From contig JANQHY010000010.1 of assembly GCA_028282395.1 (NCBI GenBank), positions 1-8,652 of the forward strand: DNA of 8,652 nt, given 5' to 3'. Source of the stretch: Gammaproteobacteria bacterium. GTDB lineage: Bacteria; Pseudomonadota; Gammaproteobacteria; UBA12402. A model generated the notes under the pieces. The model saw only the letters and a list, made by a program, of their open reading frames with translations. It was not told where the DNA came from and ran no database searches. A program made the position numbers and the translations under genes. The stretch's first letter is position 1. The number at the start of each line of letters is the position of its first letter. Below are positions 1-7,115 of the stretch, piece after piece.

Positions 1-471
1 TCACGCAGTATAGAATCTAAGTTAGTATTTAAAATATATAAAAGTTTATTCTTAAGTGTTGGCCATATTCCAAAAAATTTATATTTTATGCGAGATTCAA
101 ATATTCGCAAGTTGGTTAATATTGGAGAGGTCATTCATCGCTTTAAGAACGTAATGGTGTTTATTTTCCCTGAGAAAAGCATTTACTTAACCTACATTCT
201 CAGCAATTATAGTGAGGTGGTTTTTTGCCAGGGAGGCAGCGCAATGTACAATATTTTACTTGCGCGTGATAAAAAGTTTTGTGTTGCCGTAGATCAATCT
301 TCAAATATGTCCTGTGATCATCTATTGAATGACTTTAAAGAGTTGGGACATGAGGTTCATTTACTAGAGGTAGAAGTGCTAGAAAATCAGGATAATGATC
401 ATATGATTAGAACAGTTCAGAAAGATTTAAAGGTTAGTCTGAACGAATTTTATAATTACCTTTCACATTAA
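1..471 (+). CDS. GT61-like (DUF563) glycosyltransferase, C-terminal part
   Basis: The reading frame is open from base 1 to the TAA at 469-471, so this is the last 156 residues of a gene that starts outside the window; the ATG at 88 is internal. The visible part resembles the C-terminal half of GT61/DUF563 transferases. An arginine-rich start with an Asn (RDSNIRKLVN, visible residues 31-40) is followed by a 'FPE' segment (56-58) and then VVFCQGGSAMYNILLA (73-88), which lines up with the family's nucleotide-sugar-binding 'hGaaltNllfa' loop. The usual His before the Gly pair is Gln here. The family transfers sugars during polysaccharide or glycan assembly; donor and acceptor cannot be read from the fragment. 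The gene is the only plus-strand one on this side and overlaps the facing glycosyltransferase by 9 bp (463-471). The family call is moderate because the N-terminal half is missing. Confidence 0.6.
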   Translation, partial: SRSIESKLVFKIYKSLFLSVGHIPKNLYFMRDSNIRKLVNIGEVIHRFKNVMVFIFPEKSIYLTYILSNYSEVVFCQGGSAMYNILLARDKKFCVAVDQSSNMSCDHLLNDFKELGHEVHLLEVEVLENQDNDHMIRTVQKDLKVSLNEFYNYLSH

Positions 472-1404
472 AATTTTAATAATCGATCTTGAAGCTAATT
501 TAAAAATAGAAACTATTAACCAGATAAAATTTTTAAATGACTTTATGCTCAAGCCAAATAATTTTATTAGGTATGGAAATGAGTGGTTTTTTTTTTGTAG
601 ACATGACTTGATAGCAAACTTTAGATAGAGGCTGATTAAACCCTTTTCGACAACGTCATTACAATCATAATTTGCATAGAGGTAATCGTATACAGAGAGT
701 GCTGTCTCGATGGGTAAGTTCTTATGGGAGATATTAGTCGAGTGACGTCGGTACACCGCGAGCGTGTCCTGAAGATAGCCGGTTTTTCCACAAGCTGCTA
801 TTTCAATAAAGTAAAGCCAGTCATTGAATATGCCTATTTCTGGACGATGTGGTATATGTTTTATTTTGTTGTAACGTATTAATATGCTTAACCCGGCCAT
901 GAAGCAGCCATCAGTAATTAGCTTTTTAAAAATGTCACCTGAGTACTGACTTGCTCCATATAGCCAGTGGTTATAGAGATATTGTTTGTTCTTGTTTTCA
1001 TCAAACACTAACACGTTGTGGTAACACATTACATAATTTGGATGGCTATCAAGAAACGCTATTTGTTTTTTGAATTTATCAGCTAGGAATAAATCGTCGC
1101 CAGAAAACCAACATAGGTATTTTGAGCGTTCTGGGATTTGGCTCTGTAAAAAAGTTGTGTTCTTGACTAGGCCCAGATTCTTAGAATGTAAAAATAAGGC
1201 AATTGATTTTGGGTGTTGGGATTGCAGTGCCTTACATATTTCAGGAGTACGGTCGGTTGAGGCATCATCAGCGATAATGATATATATGTCGGTAATGCCT
1301 TGATCTAAGACACTTTTAACCGCCTTCTCAATATATTGCTCATGGTTATATGTTGGAATACAGATGGTAATAAGTGGTGAGATGGGGGGTGATATTATAG
1401 ACAT
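463..1404 (-). CDS. Family 2 glycosyltransferase (GT-A fold)
   Basis: The protein is 313 residues from the ATG at 1404. A GTG at 1407 directly abuts the TAA of the upstream ABC transporter gene, but a GAAGTGAG-like site is better spaced for the ATG, which I prefer. The N-terminal half is a clear GT2 domain: ITICIPTYNHEQYI at about residues 12-25, the nucleotide-binding acid pair in ADDAS (Asp46-Asp47), NLGLVKN (76-82) and the metal-binding SGDD (Asp103-Asp104). NDWLYFIEIAACG (194-206) and YRRH (218-221) are typical of the acceptor side. The last 40 or so residues are basic and hydrophobic and probably touch the membrane. It likely adds one sugar to a lipid-linked repeat unit in the cytoplasm. 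The gene sits immediately after the ABC exporter, as in an operon. A run of ten A residues spans codons 270-273 (587-596), late in the gene. The sugar specificity is unknown. Confidence 0.88.
   Translation of the reverse strand: MSIISPPISPLITICIPTYNHEQYIEKAVKSVLDQGITDIYIIIADDASTDRTPEICKALQSQHPKSIALFLHSKNLGLVKNTTFLQSQIPERSKYLCWFSGDDLFLADKFKKQIAFLDSHPNYVMCYHNVLVFDENKNKQYLYNHWLYGASQYSGDIFKKLITDGCFMAGLSILIRYNKIKHIPHRPEIGIFNDWLYFIEIAACGKTGYLQDTLAVYRRHSTNISHKNLPIETALSVYDYLYANYDCNDVVEKGLISLYLKFAIKSCLQKKNHSFPYLIKLFGLSIKSFKNFIWLIVSIFKLASRSIIKILM
587..596 (-). repeat. A10 homopolymer inside glycosyltransferase gene
   Basis: The plus strand shows ten consecutive T, which read on the coding strand as A10 across codons Gln-Lys-Lys-Asn (270-273 of 313). 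Slippage in replication or transcription here would alter only the last 40 or so residues. The run is seen directly; a regulatory role is inference. Confidence 0.6.
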
Positions 1405-1407
1405 CAC

Positions 1408-3228
1408 TTAGCTCACTTCAATGTTGGATTGATCAACGTAGCGCTTAAAGTCTGTATGAGTACGATAAAGTTGTATGAAATTGCCTTCGGCAGCGATTTT
1501 GCCTTTATCCATGAATAATACTTTATCACAAGTTTTAAGTGTGGAGAGCCTGTGCGCTATGGAGATAATTGTTATTTCACCTTTAAGCGTTTCAAGCAAT
1601 TTAGATAGCCTTGCCTCACTGTCCATATCAAGTGCACTGCTCGCCTCATCTAGAATCAAGATCTTAGCATTTTTGTATAATGCACGGGCGATAGCAAGAC
1701 GCTGCCTTTGTCCTCCGGATAGATATTTCCCATTCTCTCCGATATCAGTATTTAATCCTTTACTGTTTTTAAGTGCATGTTCAAGTAAGCCGACACGCTC
1801 AAGACAACTCTTAACACTTACCAAATTGATTTCTTCTGTATCTTCTCCGTAAGCAATATTTTCAATGTAGCTGCTGTTTAAAAAGAAAGGGTGTTGGTCA
1901 ACGAAGCTAACAATGTGGCGTAATGCGATGATCTTATCATCTGTTATTTTTGTGTCGTCAACCTTAAAACTTCCTCGGTAATCGCCTATAAAGCCAAGTA
2001 TGATGGTAACGAGTGTACTTTTGCCAGCTCCGGATGCACCAACAATCCCAACATGATGGCCTTTGGGGATTATAAATGAAATGTCTTTTAATACATCTTT
2101 TGATGGTGCAGTACCATAGTGGTAGGAGACGTGGCTAAACTGAATATCTCGGTGAAAGGCAATCGGCTCAACGAATTCATGTTCATTTGCGTACGTCTCT
2201 GGGATAAGCTCATGGTATAGTGATAGCAATATGTTGCTAGGTTCAATGCTGGAATTAATCATGGTAAACGCCACAATGGTACGGTTTACTAGCGGAATGA
2301 AACGAAGACCTAAGAAAATAATAATAGATACTTGTACTGCCGCAGATTTTACCCCGTGAGAAAACAAAACTAAGGCGATAAAGGTAACTATAATAGTACT
2401 CAGAGTAAGAAGCTCAACCATAATAGATGGGAGATTTTGAGTGAACTGTAATGACGTAGACAGCTTTGCTGTCTTATTGGTTAGTGTATGAAAGCGGTTG
2501 GTAAAGTAGCTTTCCTTTAAAGCCATCTTGGTTTCCTTGAGGCCAAAAATAGACATTTGCAGTACGGATACTAGCTGGCGATTCATCTTTTGAGTTTGGT
2601 CACCGAGGTAACGTACTTTTCTCCGTTGAATAAAAACAAATAGGGTAATTAAAGTTACGCCAAAAGCGGCTGAAATTACCGTCGCTGTAAAATTAATAGA
2701 AAGTGAAAAAATAATGAAGAAAACTGCCAAAGTAAATTGTTGGCAGATGCTGATTAAGTTTTGAAAATAATTCGAGATAACATAAGGGATGGTGGAGGAT
2801 AAAACATTGATAAGTTCAGAGGAGCCTTTCTTATTAATGACCTCATGTTTGGCTTTGATGATGGCATCAAAAAAAGCGGTACATAGGGAGATGCGCCACC
2901 GGTTTAATACGTTAAACTCATATTTCCAGGTGAGAATGCTTACTATAGCCTTGAGAGATAGGGTGAGAAATAAGATGCAGGCTAAAAGTATTGCGAAGTG
3001 TTCAGTTGAGTGCAGGTTTGATATGCGATAGAGGGGCCCTAGTATCCTACCTCTAATTGCTGCTTGAGGATCAACGATAATAAGTATTAATGGAATAATT
3101 GTTGTGGCTGTAAATAGCTCGAACAAGCTCGTTGCTACGCCAAATAAAATGAGGCCAATCACTTCAAACTTTCGGTGAAAATGAAAAGTTTTTTGAATTC
3201 TTCTATATGGGTCCAGTATCAGTAGCAT
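1408..3228 (-). CDS. PglK-like ABC exporter (polysaccharide or lipid-linked glycan flippase)
   Basis: The protein is 606 residues, a half-transporter with fused membrane and ATPase domains, the usual length for this class. The N-terminus has a short amphipathic stretch and a first membrane segment containing SLFELFTATTIIPLI (34-48). This resembles the start of PglK/WlaB-type flippases, which move undecaprenyl-linked oligosaccharides. Further hydrophobic segments lie near 75-100, 158-176, 180-200, 270-290 and 296-318. The ATPase domain is complete: Walker A GASGAGKST (397-405), Q-loop Gln445, signature LSGGQ (503-507), Walker B ILILDE (523-528) and H-loop His559. It should work as a homodimer in the inner membrane. 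The GT2 gene follows with no gap, and the beta-propeller gene ends 68 bp upstream. Its place in a sugar cluster supports glycan export over peptide or drug export, but the substrate is inferred. The ATG at 3228 has only a weak ribosome-binding site. Confidence 0.87.
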   Translation of the reverse strand: MLLILDPYRRIQKTFHFHRKFEVIGLILFGVATSLFELFTATTIIPLILIIVDPQAAIRGRILGPLYRISNLHSTEHFAILLACILFLTLSLKAIVSILTWKYEFNVLNRWRISLCTAFFDAIIKAKHEVINKKGSSELINVLSSTIPYVISNYFQNLISICQQFTLAVFFIIFSLSINFTATVISAAFGVTLITLFVFIQRRKVRYLGDQTQKMNRQLVSVLQMSIFGLKETKMALKESYFTNRFHTLTNKTAKLSTSLQFTQNLPSIMVELLTLSTIIVTFIALVLFSHGVKSAAVQVSIIIFLGLRFIPLVNRTIVAFTMINSSIEPSNILLSLYHELIPETYANEHEFVEPIAFHRDIQFSHVSYHYGTAPSKDVLKDISFIIPKGHHVGIVGASGAGKSTLVTIILGFIGDYRGSFKVDDTKITDDKIIALRHIVSFVDQHPFFLNSSYIENIAYGEDTEEINLVSVKSCLERVGLLEHALKNSKGLNTDIGENGKYLSGGQRQRLAIARALYKNAKILILDEASSALDMDSEARLSKLLETLKGEITIISIAHRLSTLKTCDKVLFMDKGKIAAEGNFIQLYRTHTDFKRYVDQSNIEVS

Positions 3229-3257
3229 AGGGTTATCTTGGGGGTCTTATGGGCGAT

Positions 3258-3266
3258 ATTATCACA
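3258..3266 (-). promoter_or_regulatory. Candidate extended -10 promoter element for the ABC exporter gene
   Basis: In the 68-bp gap the minus strand reads TGTGATAAT, an extended -10 hexamer (TGn plus five of six TATAAT bases). A start site about 7 bases on would leave a leader of roughly 20-25 bases before the ATG at 3228. The -35 region is poor (CTGGCA, 19-bp spacing). It could give the ABC/GT2 pair its own transcript. It is a pattern match only. Confidence 0.2.
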
Positions 3267-3296
3267 CCTTGTCATTGCTCATTGCCAGTCTGCTAC

Positions 3297-4217
3297 TCAC
3301 AGAATAGCCAACCTTAAGCCATCCTTGCCGAAGTTATTGCCGTTATAAAACATTAATAGGCGGCCTTTTTGTCTAATGATATTTGGGAAAGCAACTTCAG
3401 ATTGGCTATCACATGTCATCGATGGTGTAAAAGCTTTTCCTGTGTCAGTAAGCTCTGACCAGTGGGTGCCATCATGTGAAGTTGCATACAGTAATGATGA
3501 GTAGCTGCCATTCCATTTCCTGACTGAGAAAAGTCCTTCAAATTGATGCTTCGAGTTAAGCCATATAGCACTTCTGCCATAACCTAAAATCTCTTCTTTT
3601 TTATGTTTTAATGCTAATTTTTGTTGGCTATTCCAGTTCAAGCCATCGGGTGATTGTAATGCATGCAGGTCATATATGGGCCTGACTTTGCCATTATCAT
3701 GAGTTGTTCCAGCAGAAGTTGCTACCCAAGCATAGTAACGGTCAAATGCTTTTAATACATGACCCATAGTCCTCACTGTTTCCTGGCTATTCCTAGGTCC
3801 TAGTAGTGGATTCTCACTGTGGCGTTTGAAATTTTCACAGTTGTTATCACCGATAAGTAAGCCGGTATAAAGAGTATATCTGTTTTGCTGATTATGGTTT
3901 AAATGCCAGCCGGCATAATACAATCTTACATGATCTACTTCTTTGATAATGCTCAGCGGAGTCATCCCATGTGAGTCGAATGCGCTTGGAGCAGTATCAT
4001 GAATAATAGGGCGAGTGCTATAACCAATCGGTTGCTGTGGTTGGTTTTTACAACAATCAATGTAACCAATTCTACCATGTTGTTTTGCATCCCAGAATGC
4101 CACAAATACACGGATTCTGTCAGGCAGCTCTATTGCCGTGGGCACATACGCATGAGACTGTATCCACGGTGTTAAGTTGTTCGTTTGGAATATCACGCCA
4201 AAGTCATTCCAATGCAT
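3297..4217 (-). CDS. Five-bladed beta-propeller protein, GH43/GH32-like fold, unknown function
   Basis: The 306-residue protein has no signal peptide or membrane segment, so it should be cytoplasmic. It shows the repeating features of glycosidase-type five-bladed propellers. HAYVPTAIELPDRIRVFVAF (22-41) and GRIGYID (48-54) form the first blade, FDSHGMTPLSI (80-90) and RLYYAGW (98-104) come next, followed by the blade-turn motifs SPDGLNW (189-195) and SHDGTHW (247-253), and a closing LLMFYNGNNFG (287-297). Proteins of this kind occur beside amino-sugar genes in polysaccharide clusters and in some are joined to transferase domains, so a role in transfer or recognition of sugar is as likely as hydrolysis. 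I cannot assign catalytic acids with confidence. The ATG at 4217 has a good AAAGGT ribosome-binding site (4225-4230). The gene lies between the acyltransferase and the ABC exporter on the same strand. Confidence 0.75.
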   Translation of the reverse strand: MHWNDFGVIFQTNNLTPWIQSHAYVPTAIELPDRIRVFVAFWDAKQHGRIGYIDCCKNQPQQPIGYSTRPIIHDTAPSAFDSHGMTPLSIIKEVDHVRLYYAGWHLNHNQQNRYTLYTGLLIGDNNCENFKRHSENPLLGPRNSQETVRTMGHVLKAFDRYYAWVATSAGTTHDNGKVRPIYDLHALQSPDGLNWNSQQKLALKHKKEEILGYGRSAIWLNSKHQFEGLFSVRKWNGSYSSLLYATSHDGTHWSELTDTGKAFTPSMTCDSQSEVAFPNIIRQKGRLLMFYNGNNFGKDGLRLAIL

Positions 4218-4240
4218 ATATTTTACCTTTATTCATTATC

Positions 4241-4255
4241 TGACATAGTATGTCA
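4241..4255. promoter_or_regulatory. Perfect 7-1-7 palindrome upstream of beta-propeller gene (possible operator)
   Basis: TGACATA and TATGTCA flank a single base, giving a perfect inverted repeat that starts 24 bp upstream of the ATG at 4217. It has no following U-run on the minus strand, so it is not a terminator. The short symmetrical form fits a dimeric regulator's site better than an RNA hairpin. No regulator gene is visible nearby, so the role is inferred. Confidence 0.35.
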
Positions 4256-4399
4256 TACTCTTTGTCTGTTGAGCTCATGCTTTTTGCGCCGTGCCTGAAT
4301 TCAAAACACATCGAGTATCATTCAGTGGAATTTAAAAAACTTTTAGTATTAGTACCAGTAGTTTCCTCACTGGACAGTCTGTTGATCATAACGTTGCCA

Positions 4400-5344
4400 T
4401 CAAATCCCCACAATCAATTTATGATGTACAATGCTTCTTGCTCCAAAGCCTTCTTTAAAGTCGGCTAAGGGAAGGTTTAGTTGTCCGCCGCCTTGTTCGG
4501 TAGAAATACCAAAGCTGAAGTAATGTTTGTTAGCTTTCTTAGCATCATGAATTAATGAGATAAAGAGTAAGTCCAATGCACCAATATCCATACCTTCTGC
4601 AGAGGCACTGATATATTGAGCATGATCGACAGTTGGAGAGGAAAAAAGTACTACCCCGGCCAGTATGGTATTTTTTGCATCTTTCACAACATATAAGCGA
4701 ATATTTTCTGGGAACTGCTGTGATAAATGTTGTATCTCATTTACGGTATGTACCGGTTCTTTATCATATTTAGAAGCAAGCCGGTTTGTTAACATTACCC
4801 AAAATGTATGAAAGTCGTCACTTTGACAAATAACCAGATTATGTTTGATAGCGCGGTTTTTACCTCGACGCCTTTGTTCCGAGGTGGCGTAATCTGATTG
4901 TAAGTTGATGACAGAGGATAGTTCTATTTGGTGTTGTTTTATATCAAGCCTGCTTAGGCAGTACACGTCGTTTTCATTTGGGTTTTGATGATAGATCCAG
5001 GGAATAGGTTTGATAAAGGCTTCTTTATAACCCATTTTTTGCAGTGTTTTATGCAATTGCTCGTATGCACTGACATAGTGGGTAATACGGTTGTATTTAT
5101 GGGGCATGACAATGCCGCCAAAACTCAGTCCTTGATGACTGCACCAGGTGGTGTCGTTATGTGATCCAGGAATAATGCCAATGAGTTTATTCTTTATCTC
5201 AATAACAAATGATGCATCCTGGATTCTGTCTTTATGATATTCCATGTAGGCCCTATGAAACATAAAATGTCCATTATCAGCTTGCCTACAGATTTGGTTC
5301 CATGCAGTGGTGTCATGATTGCCATAAGGGCGCAATTCAATCAT
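4400..5344 (-). CDS. FemAB/GNAT-like acyltransferase, coupled to the aminotransferase
   Basis: The frame is open from 5437, but the real start is the ATG at 5344: it has a GGAG site 6 bases upstream, and it overlaps the end of the aminotransferase gene in ATGATTGA. This gives 314 residues. HFMFHRAYMEYH (26-37) near the start, a first GNAT-like half with NKLIGIIPG (52-60), a basic stretch QRRRGKNRAIKH (157-168) and a second half with ILAGVVLF (227-234), the motif YFSFGIST (275-282) and DFKEGFGA (295-302) match the FemAB-like Acetyltransf_6 group. The function is probably acyl transfer to a sugar amine or hydroxyl, in the cytoplasm. Its tight coupling to the amino-sugar enzyme suggests it acts on the 3-amino sugar, in place of the usual hexapeptide-repeat FdtC/QdtC acetyltransferase, which is absent here. 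The acyl group (acetyl, hydroxyacyl or aminoacyl) cannot be decided. Confidence 0.78.
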   Translation of the reverse strand: MIELRPYGNHDTTAWNQICRQADNGHFMFHRAYMEYHKDRIQDASFVIEIKNKLIGIIPGSHNDTTWCSHQGLSFGGIVMPHKYNRITHYVSAYEQLHKTLQKMGYKEAFIKPIPWIYHQNPNENDVYCLSRLDIKQHQIELSSVINLQSDYATSEQRRRGKNRAIKHNLVICQSDDFHTFWVMLTNRLASKYDKEPVHTVNEIQHLSQQFPENIRLYVVKDAKNTILAGVVLFSSPTVDHAQYISASAEGMDIGALDLLFISLIHDAKKANKHYFSFGISTEQGGGQLNLPLADFKEGFGARSIVHHKLIVGI

Positions 5345-6941
5345 GCCTAACTCCAGAGAGTTTCTCAGCCGCTTTTGATGGGCGGGTTCTCTGTATAGAA
5401 AAAACATTGTTCTTAATGGGGGGGTGGGCAATAACATTCTTTATAGCCTGACATACATATTGTATTTCAACACTAGTGAGAAATGGGTCCATTGGTAAAG
5501 ATAGTGTCTTTGCAGAAAGGTTTTCTGCATTAGGCATGCTGATATTAAGCCTGTAAGCATGGGATTGATGAATTGGGATAGGGTAGTGAATGTTGGTGCC
5601 AATATTTTGTTGCTGCAGCGCTTGTAAAAGTTTTTCACGAGTTTGGTGATCTTTCAACATAATTGGAAAAACGTGCCAAACGGGTTCAACATTTTTCGCA
5701 ATAGTGGGTAGTGTAAGAGCAGCGATCTGACTGAGTTCATTAAAATAGATTGTTGCTAGTTCACGTCTTTTTTGGTTCCAGCTATCAAGGTATGGTAATT
5801 TGGTATTTAAGAATGCGGCTTGTAATGAATCCAGGCGCGAGTTTACACCTTTCGTTTCGTAATGATATTTTTGCTTGCTACCATAGTTTGCCAGTAAACG
5901 GGCTTTGTCAGCTAGGGCTATATCGTTGGTAACGATTATACCACCATCTCCCAATGCCCCGAGGTTTTTGGTTGGGTAAAAGCTCAAAGCAGCCGCATGG
6001 CCTAATGAGCCAACTTTATGCCCTTTATATAGAGCGCCATGAGCTTGTGCCGCATCTTCTAACACAAAAAGATGGTGTTTTTCGGCAATGACCATGATTT
6101 TTTCCATATCGACAGGAATACCATATAAATGAACAGGAATTATTGCTGCGGTTTTTTCAGTAATAACATTTTCTAAAGCCTCAACATCCATACCATAGGT
6201 CTGTAAATCACAATCAATGAAAACAGACGTTGCTCCAGTGGCCTCTACAGCTAATGCTGTTGCGATAAAGGAATTGGCTGGAACAATAACTTCATCTCCC
6301 GCCCCAATACCTGCAGTTTTTAATGCTAAAGTAAGCGCATCTAGTCCATTGCCACAGCTAATGGCGTGTTGAGCATCGCAATATTGTGCAAAATTAGCTT
6401 CAAACTGTGTTACAGAGTTGCCAAGAATGAGTTGGTTGTTATCTATTTCACGATCAAGACCAAGCTGCAAATCTAATTTAAGCGTGCTATGGCATCGGTC
6501 AAGAGCAATAAATGGCACACTTGATACTACATTTTGATGCTTGAGCCAGTTTTTGAACGCATCATAATTTCTAATATAGTCTTCTTCATCATACATTTCT
6601 GATGCCAGTACGGATAAACAAGTATTAGGAGCAAGCTTAATATCGCGCCAATAGCCCGGTGGAATATATAAACCTGAATGATTGTCAGTTAGCGCAAACT
6701 GTATTTTACCAACAGCACCTTCTAGCTCGATTTCACATTGTCCGGTCAGGCAAATCATAAACTGCTCTAGAGCCTTGTGTGAATGTGCCCCTCGTCGTGC
6801 TGGCTTTTCATTAGTAACCAGTGCGTATTGGCGTTTAGGAGTAAACGGGATGGCTTTATTGACTTCTGCAATAATAAGCTCCCCTGTTGGTTGCTTGATC
6901 TGCTGCAAAGGTATTATGATAGGTTGATCATGTATCGTCAT
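5337..6941 (-). CDS. Fused dTDP-sugar 3,4-ketoisomerase (FdtA/QdtA-like) and PLP aminotransferase (FdtB/QdtB-like)
   Basis: The 534-residue protein joins two enzymes usually made as separate chains of about 140 and 370 residues. Residues 1-135 are a WxcM/FdtA-type cupin: the RRGAHSHKALEQF stretch (49-61) carries the paired histidines (His53, His55) of the active site, followed by LYIPPGYWRDI (91-101) and the family ending YDEEDYIRNYDAF. Residues about 142-505 are a DegT/DnrJ/EryC1/StrS aminotransferase with GNGLDAL (197-203), EDAAQAHGA (295-303) and the PLP lysine Lys325 in FYPTKNLGALGDGG. Together they should convert dTDP-4-oxo-6-deoxyglucose to the 3-oxo isomer and aminate it, giving dTDP-Fuc3N or dTDP-Qui3N; the epimer cannot be told by eye. 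A 30-residue C-terminal tail beyond the family's usual end contains a C7 run (5418-5424). The ATG at 6941 has a weak ribosome-binding site. It is the first gene of the minus-strand block. Confidence 0.9.
   Translation of the reverse strand: MTIHDQPIIIPLQQIKQPTGELIIAEVNKAIPFTPKRQYALVTNEKPARRGAHSHKALEQFMICLTGQCEIELEGAVGKIQFALTDNHSGLYIPPGYWRDIKLAPNTCLSVLASEMYDEEDYIRNYDAFKNWLKHQNVVSSVPFIALDRCHSTLKLDLQLGLDREIDNNQLILGNSVTQFEANFAQYCDAQHAISCGNGLDALTLALKTAGIGAGDEVIVPANSFIATALAVEATGATSVFIDCDLQTYGMDVEALENVITEKTAAIIPVHLYGIPVDMEKIMVIAEKHHLFVLEDAAQAHGALYKGHKVGSLGHAAALSFYPTKNLGALGDGGIIVTNDIALADKARLLANYGSKQKYHYETKGVNSRLDSLQAAFLNTKLPYLDSWNQKRRELATIYFNELSQIAALTLPTIAKNVEPVWHVFPIMLKDHQTREKLLQALQQQNIGTNIHYPIPIHQSHAYRLNISMPNAENLSAKTLSLPMDPFLTSVEIQYVCQAIKNVIAHPPIKNNVFSIQRTRPSKAAEKLSGVRHD
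5351..5354 (-). promoter_or_regulatory. Ribosome-binding site fixing the acyltransferase start
   Basis: GGAG lies six bases before the ATG at 5344, inside the last codons of the aminotransferase gene. It rules against the upstream ATG codons at 5437 and 5407, which have no such site, and supports translational coupling of the two genes. Confidence 0.7.
5418..5424 (-). repeat. C7 homopolymer at the end of the aminotransferase gene
   Basis: Seven C on the coding strand encode the end of His-Pro-Pro (residues 506-508) in the non-conserved tail. Loss of one C, or a +1 ribosomal slip, would move reading into the acyltransferase frame, which is open from 5440 to the stop at 4400. The run and the open frame are seen directly; use of the shift is inference. 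Confidence 0.6.
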
Positions 6942-6970
6942 AACATTTCACGGCCAACGTAGTATAATGA

Positions 6971-6999
6971 ATATTTAAGGAATATAAGAGAAAAAGCAA
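6971..6999 (-). promoter_or_regulatory. Candidate promoter for the amino-sugar block
   Basis: On the minus strand TTGCTT (6994-6999) and AAATAT (6971-6976) are 17 bp apart, placing a start site near 6964 and a leader of about 23 bases before the ATG at 6941. A better -10 hexamer, TATACT at 6961-6966, has no matching -35. Both are weak pattern matches; position next to the first gene of the block is the main support. Confidence 0.25.
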
Positions 7000-7115
7000 T
7001 TTATGCCATGGTTGTTTCTTGCTCTATAAAGTTGAGACGTTGAAGAAACATCACTGGACAGTGGGAAATAACCATCACCCATGGATGATGGAGAAGTCAA
7101 GAACAGAGGTAATAA

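Noticed and set aside
1475..1852. Plus-strand reading frame of 125 codons
   Set aside because: It is antisense to the conserved ATPase motifs of the ABC exporter and resembles no family. The plus-strand frames at 1070-1303, 2789-3031, 4037-4243, 5750-5932 and 6682-6927 are rejected for the same reason.
4235..4240. GATAAT on the minus strand as a -10 element for the beta-propeller gene
   Set aside because: A start site about seven bases on would fall inside the AAAGGT ribosome-binding site, and no -35 is present at 16-18 bp.
4312..4390. Possible terminator after the acyltransferase (CCAGT/ACTGG hairpin and T6 run)
   Set aside because: The stem is only five base pairs and the T-run lies about 15 bases beyond it, so it does not form a standard rho-independent terminator.
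4250..4468. Plus-strand reading frame of 72 codons in the 182-bp gap
   Set aside because: It runs into the 3' end of the acyltransferase in antisense, lacks a ribosome-binding site and resembles nothing known.
5345..5437. Longer start of the acyltransferase at 5437, adding 31 residues
   Set aside because: The added residues lie wholly inside the aminotransferase gene, have no family similarity and no ribosome-binding site, while the ATG at 5344 has GGAG at six bases.
5441..5638. Minus-strand reading frame of 65 codons
   Set aside because: It lies in another frame inside the conserved aminotransferase domain, with no recognisable product or ribosome-binding site.
6963..6968. TATAAT on the plus strand as a promoter for the STAS/wzx remnants
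   Set aside because: No acceptable -35 hexamer lies 16-18 bp upstream, and the region upstream is the start of the divergent gene.
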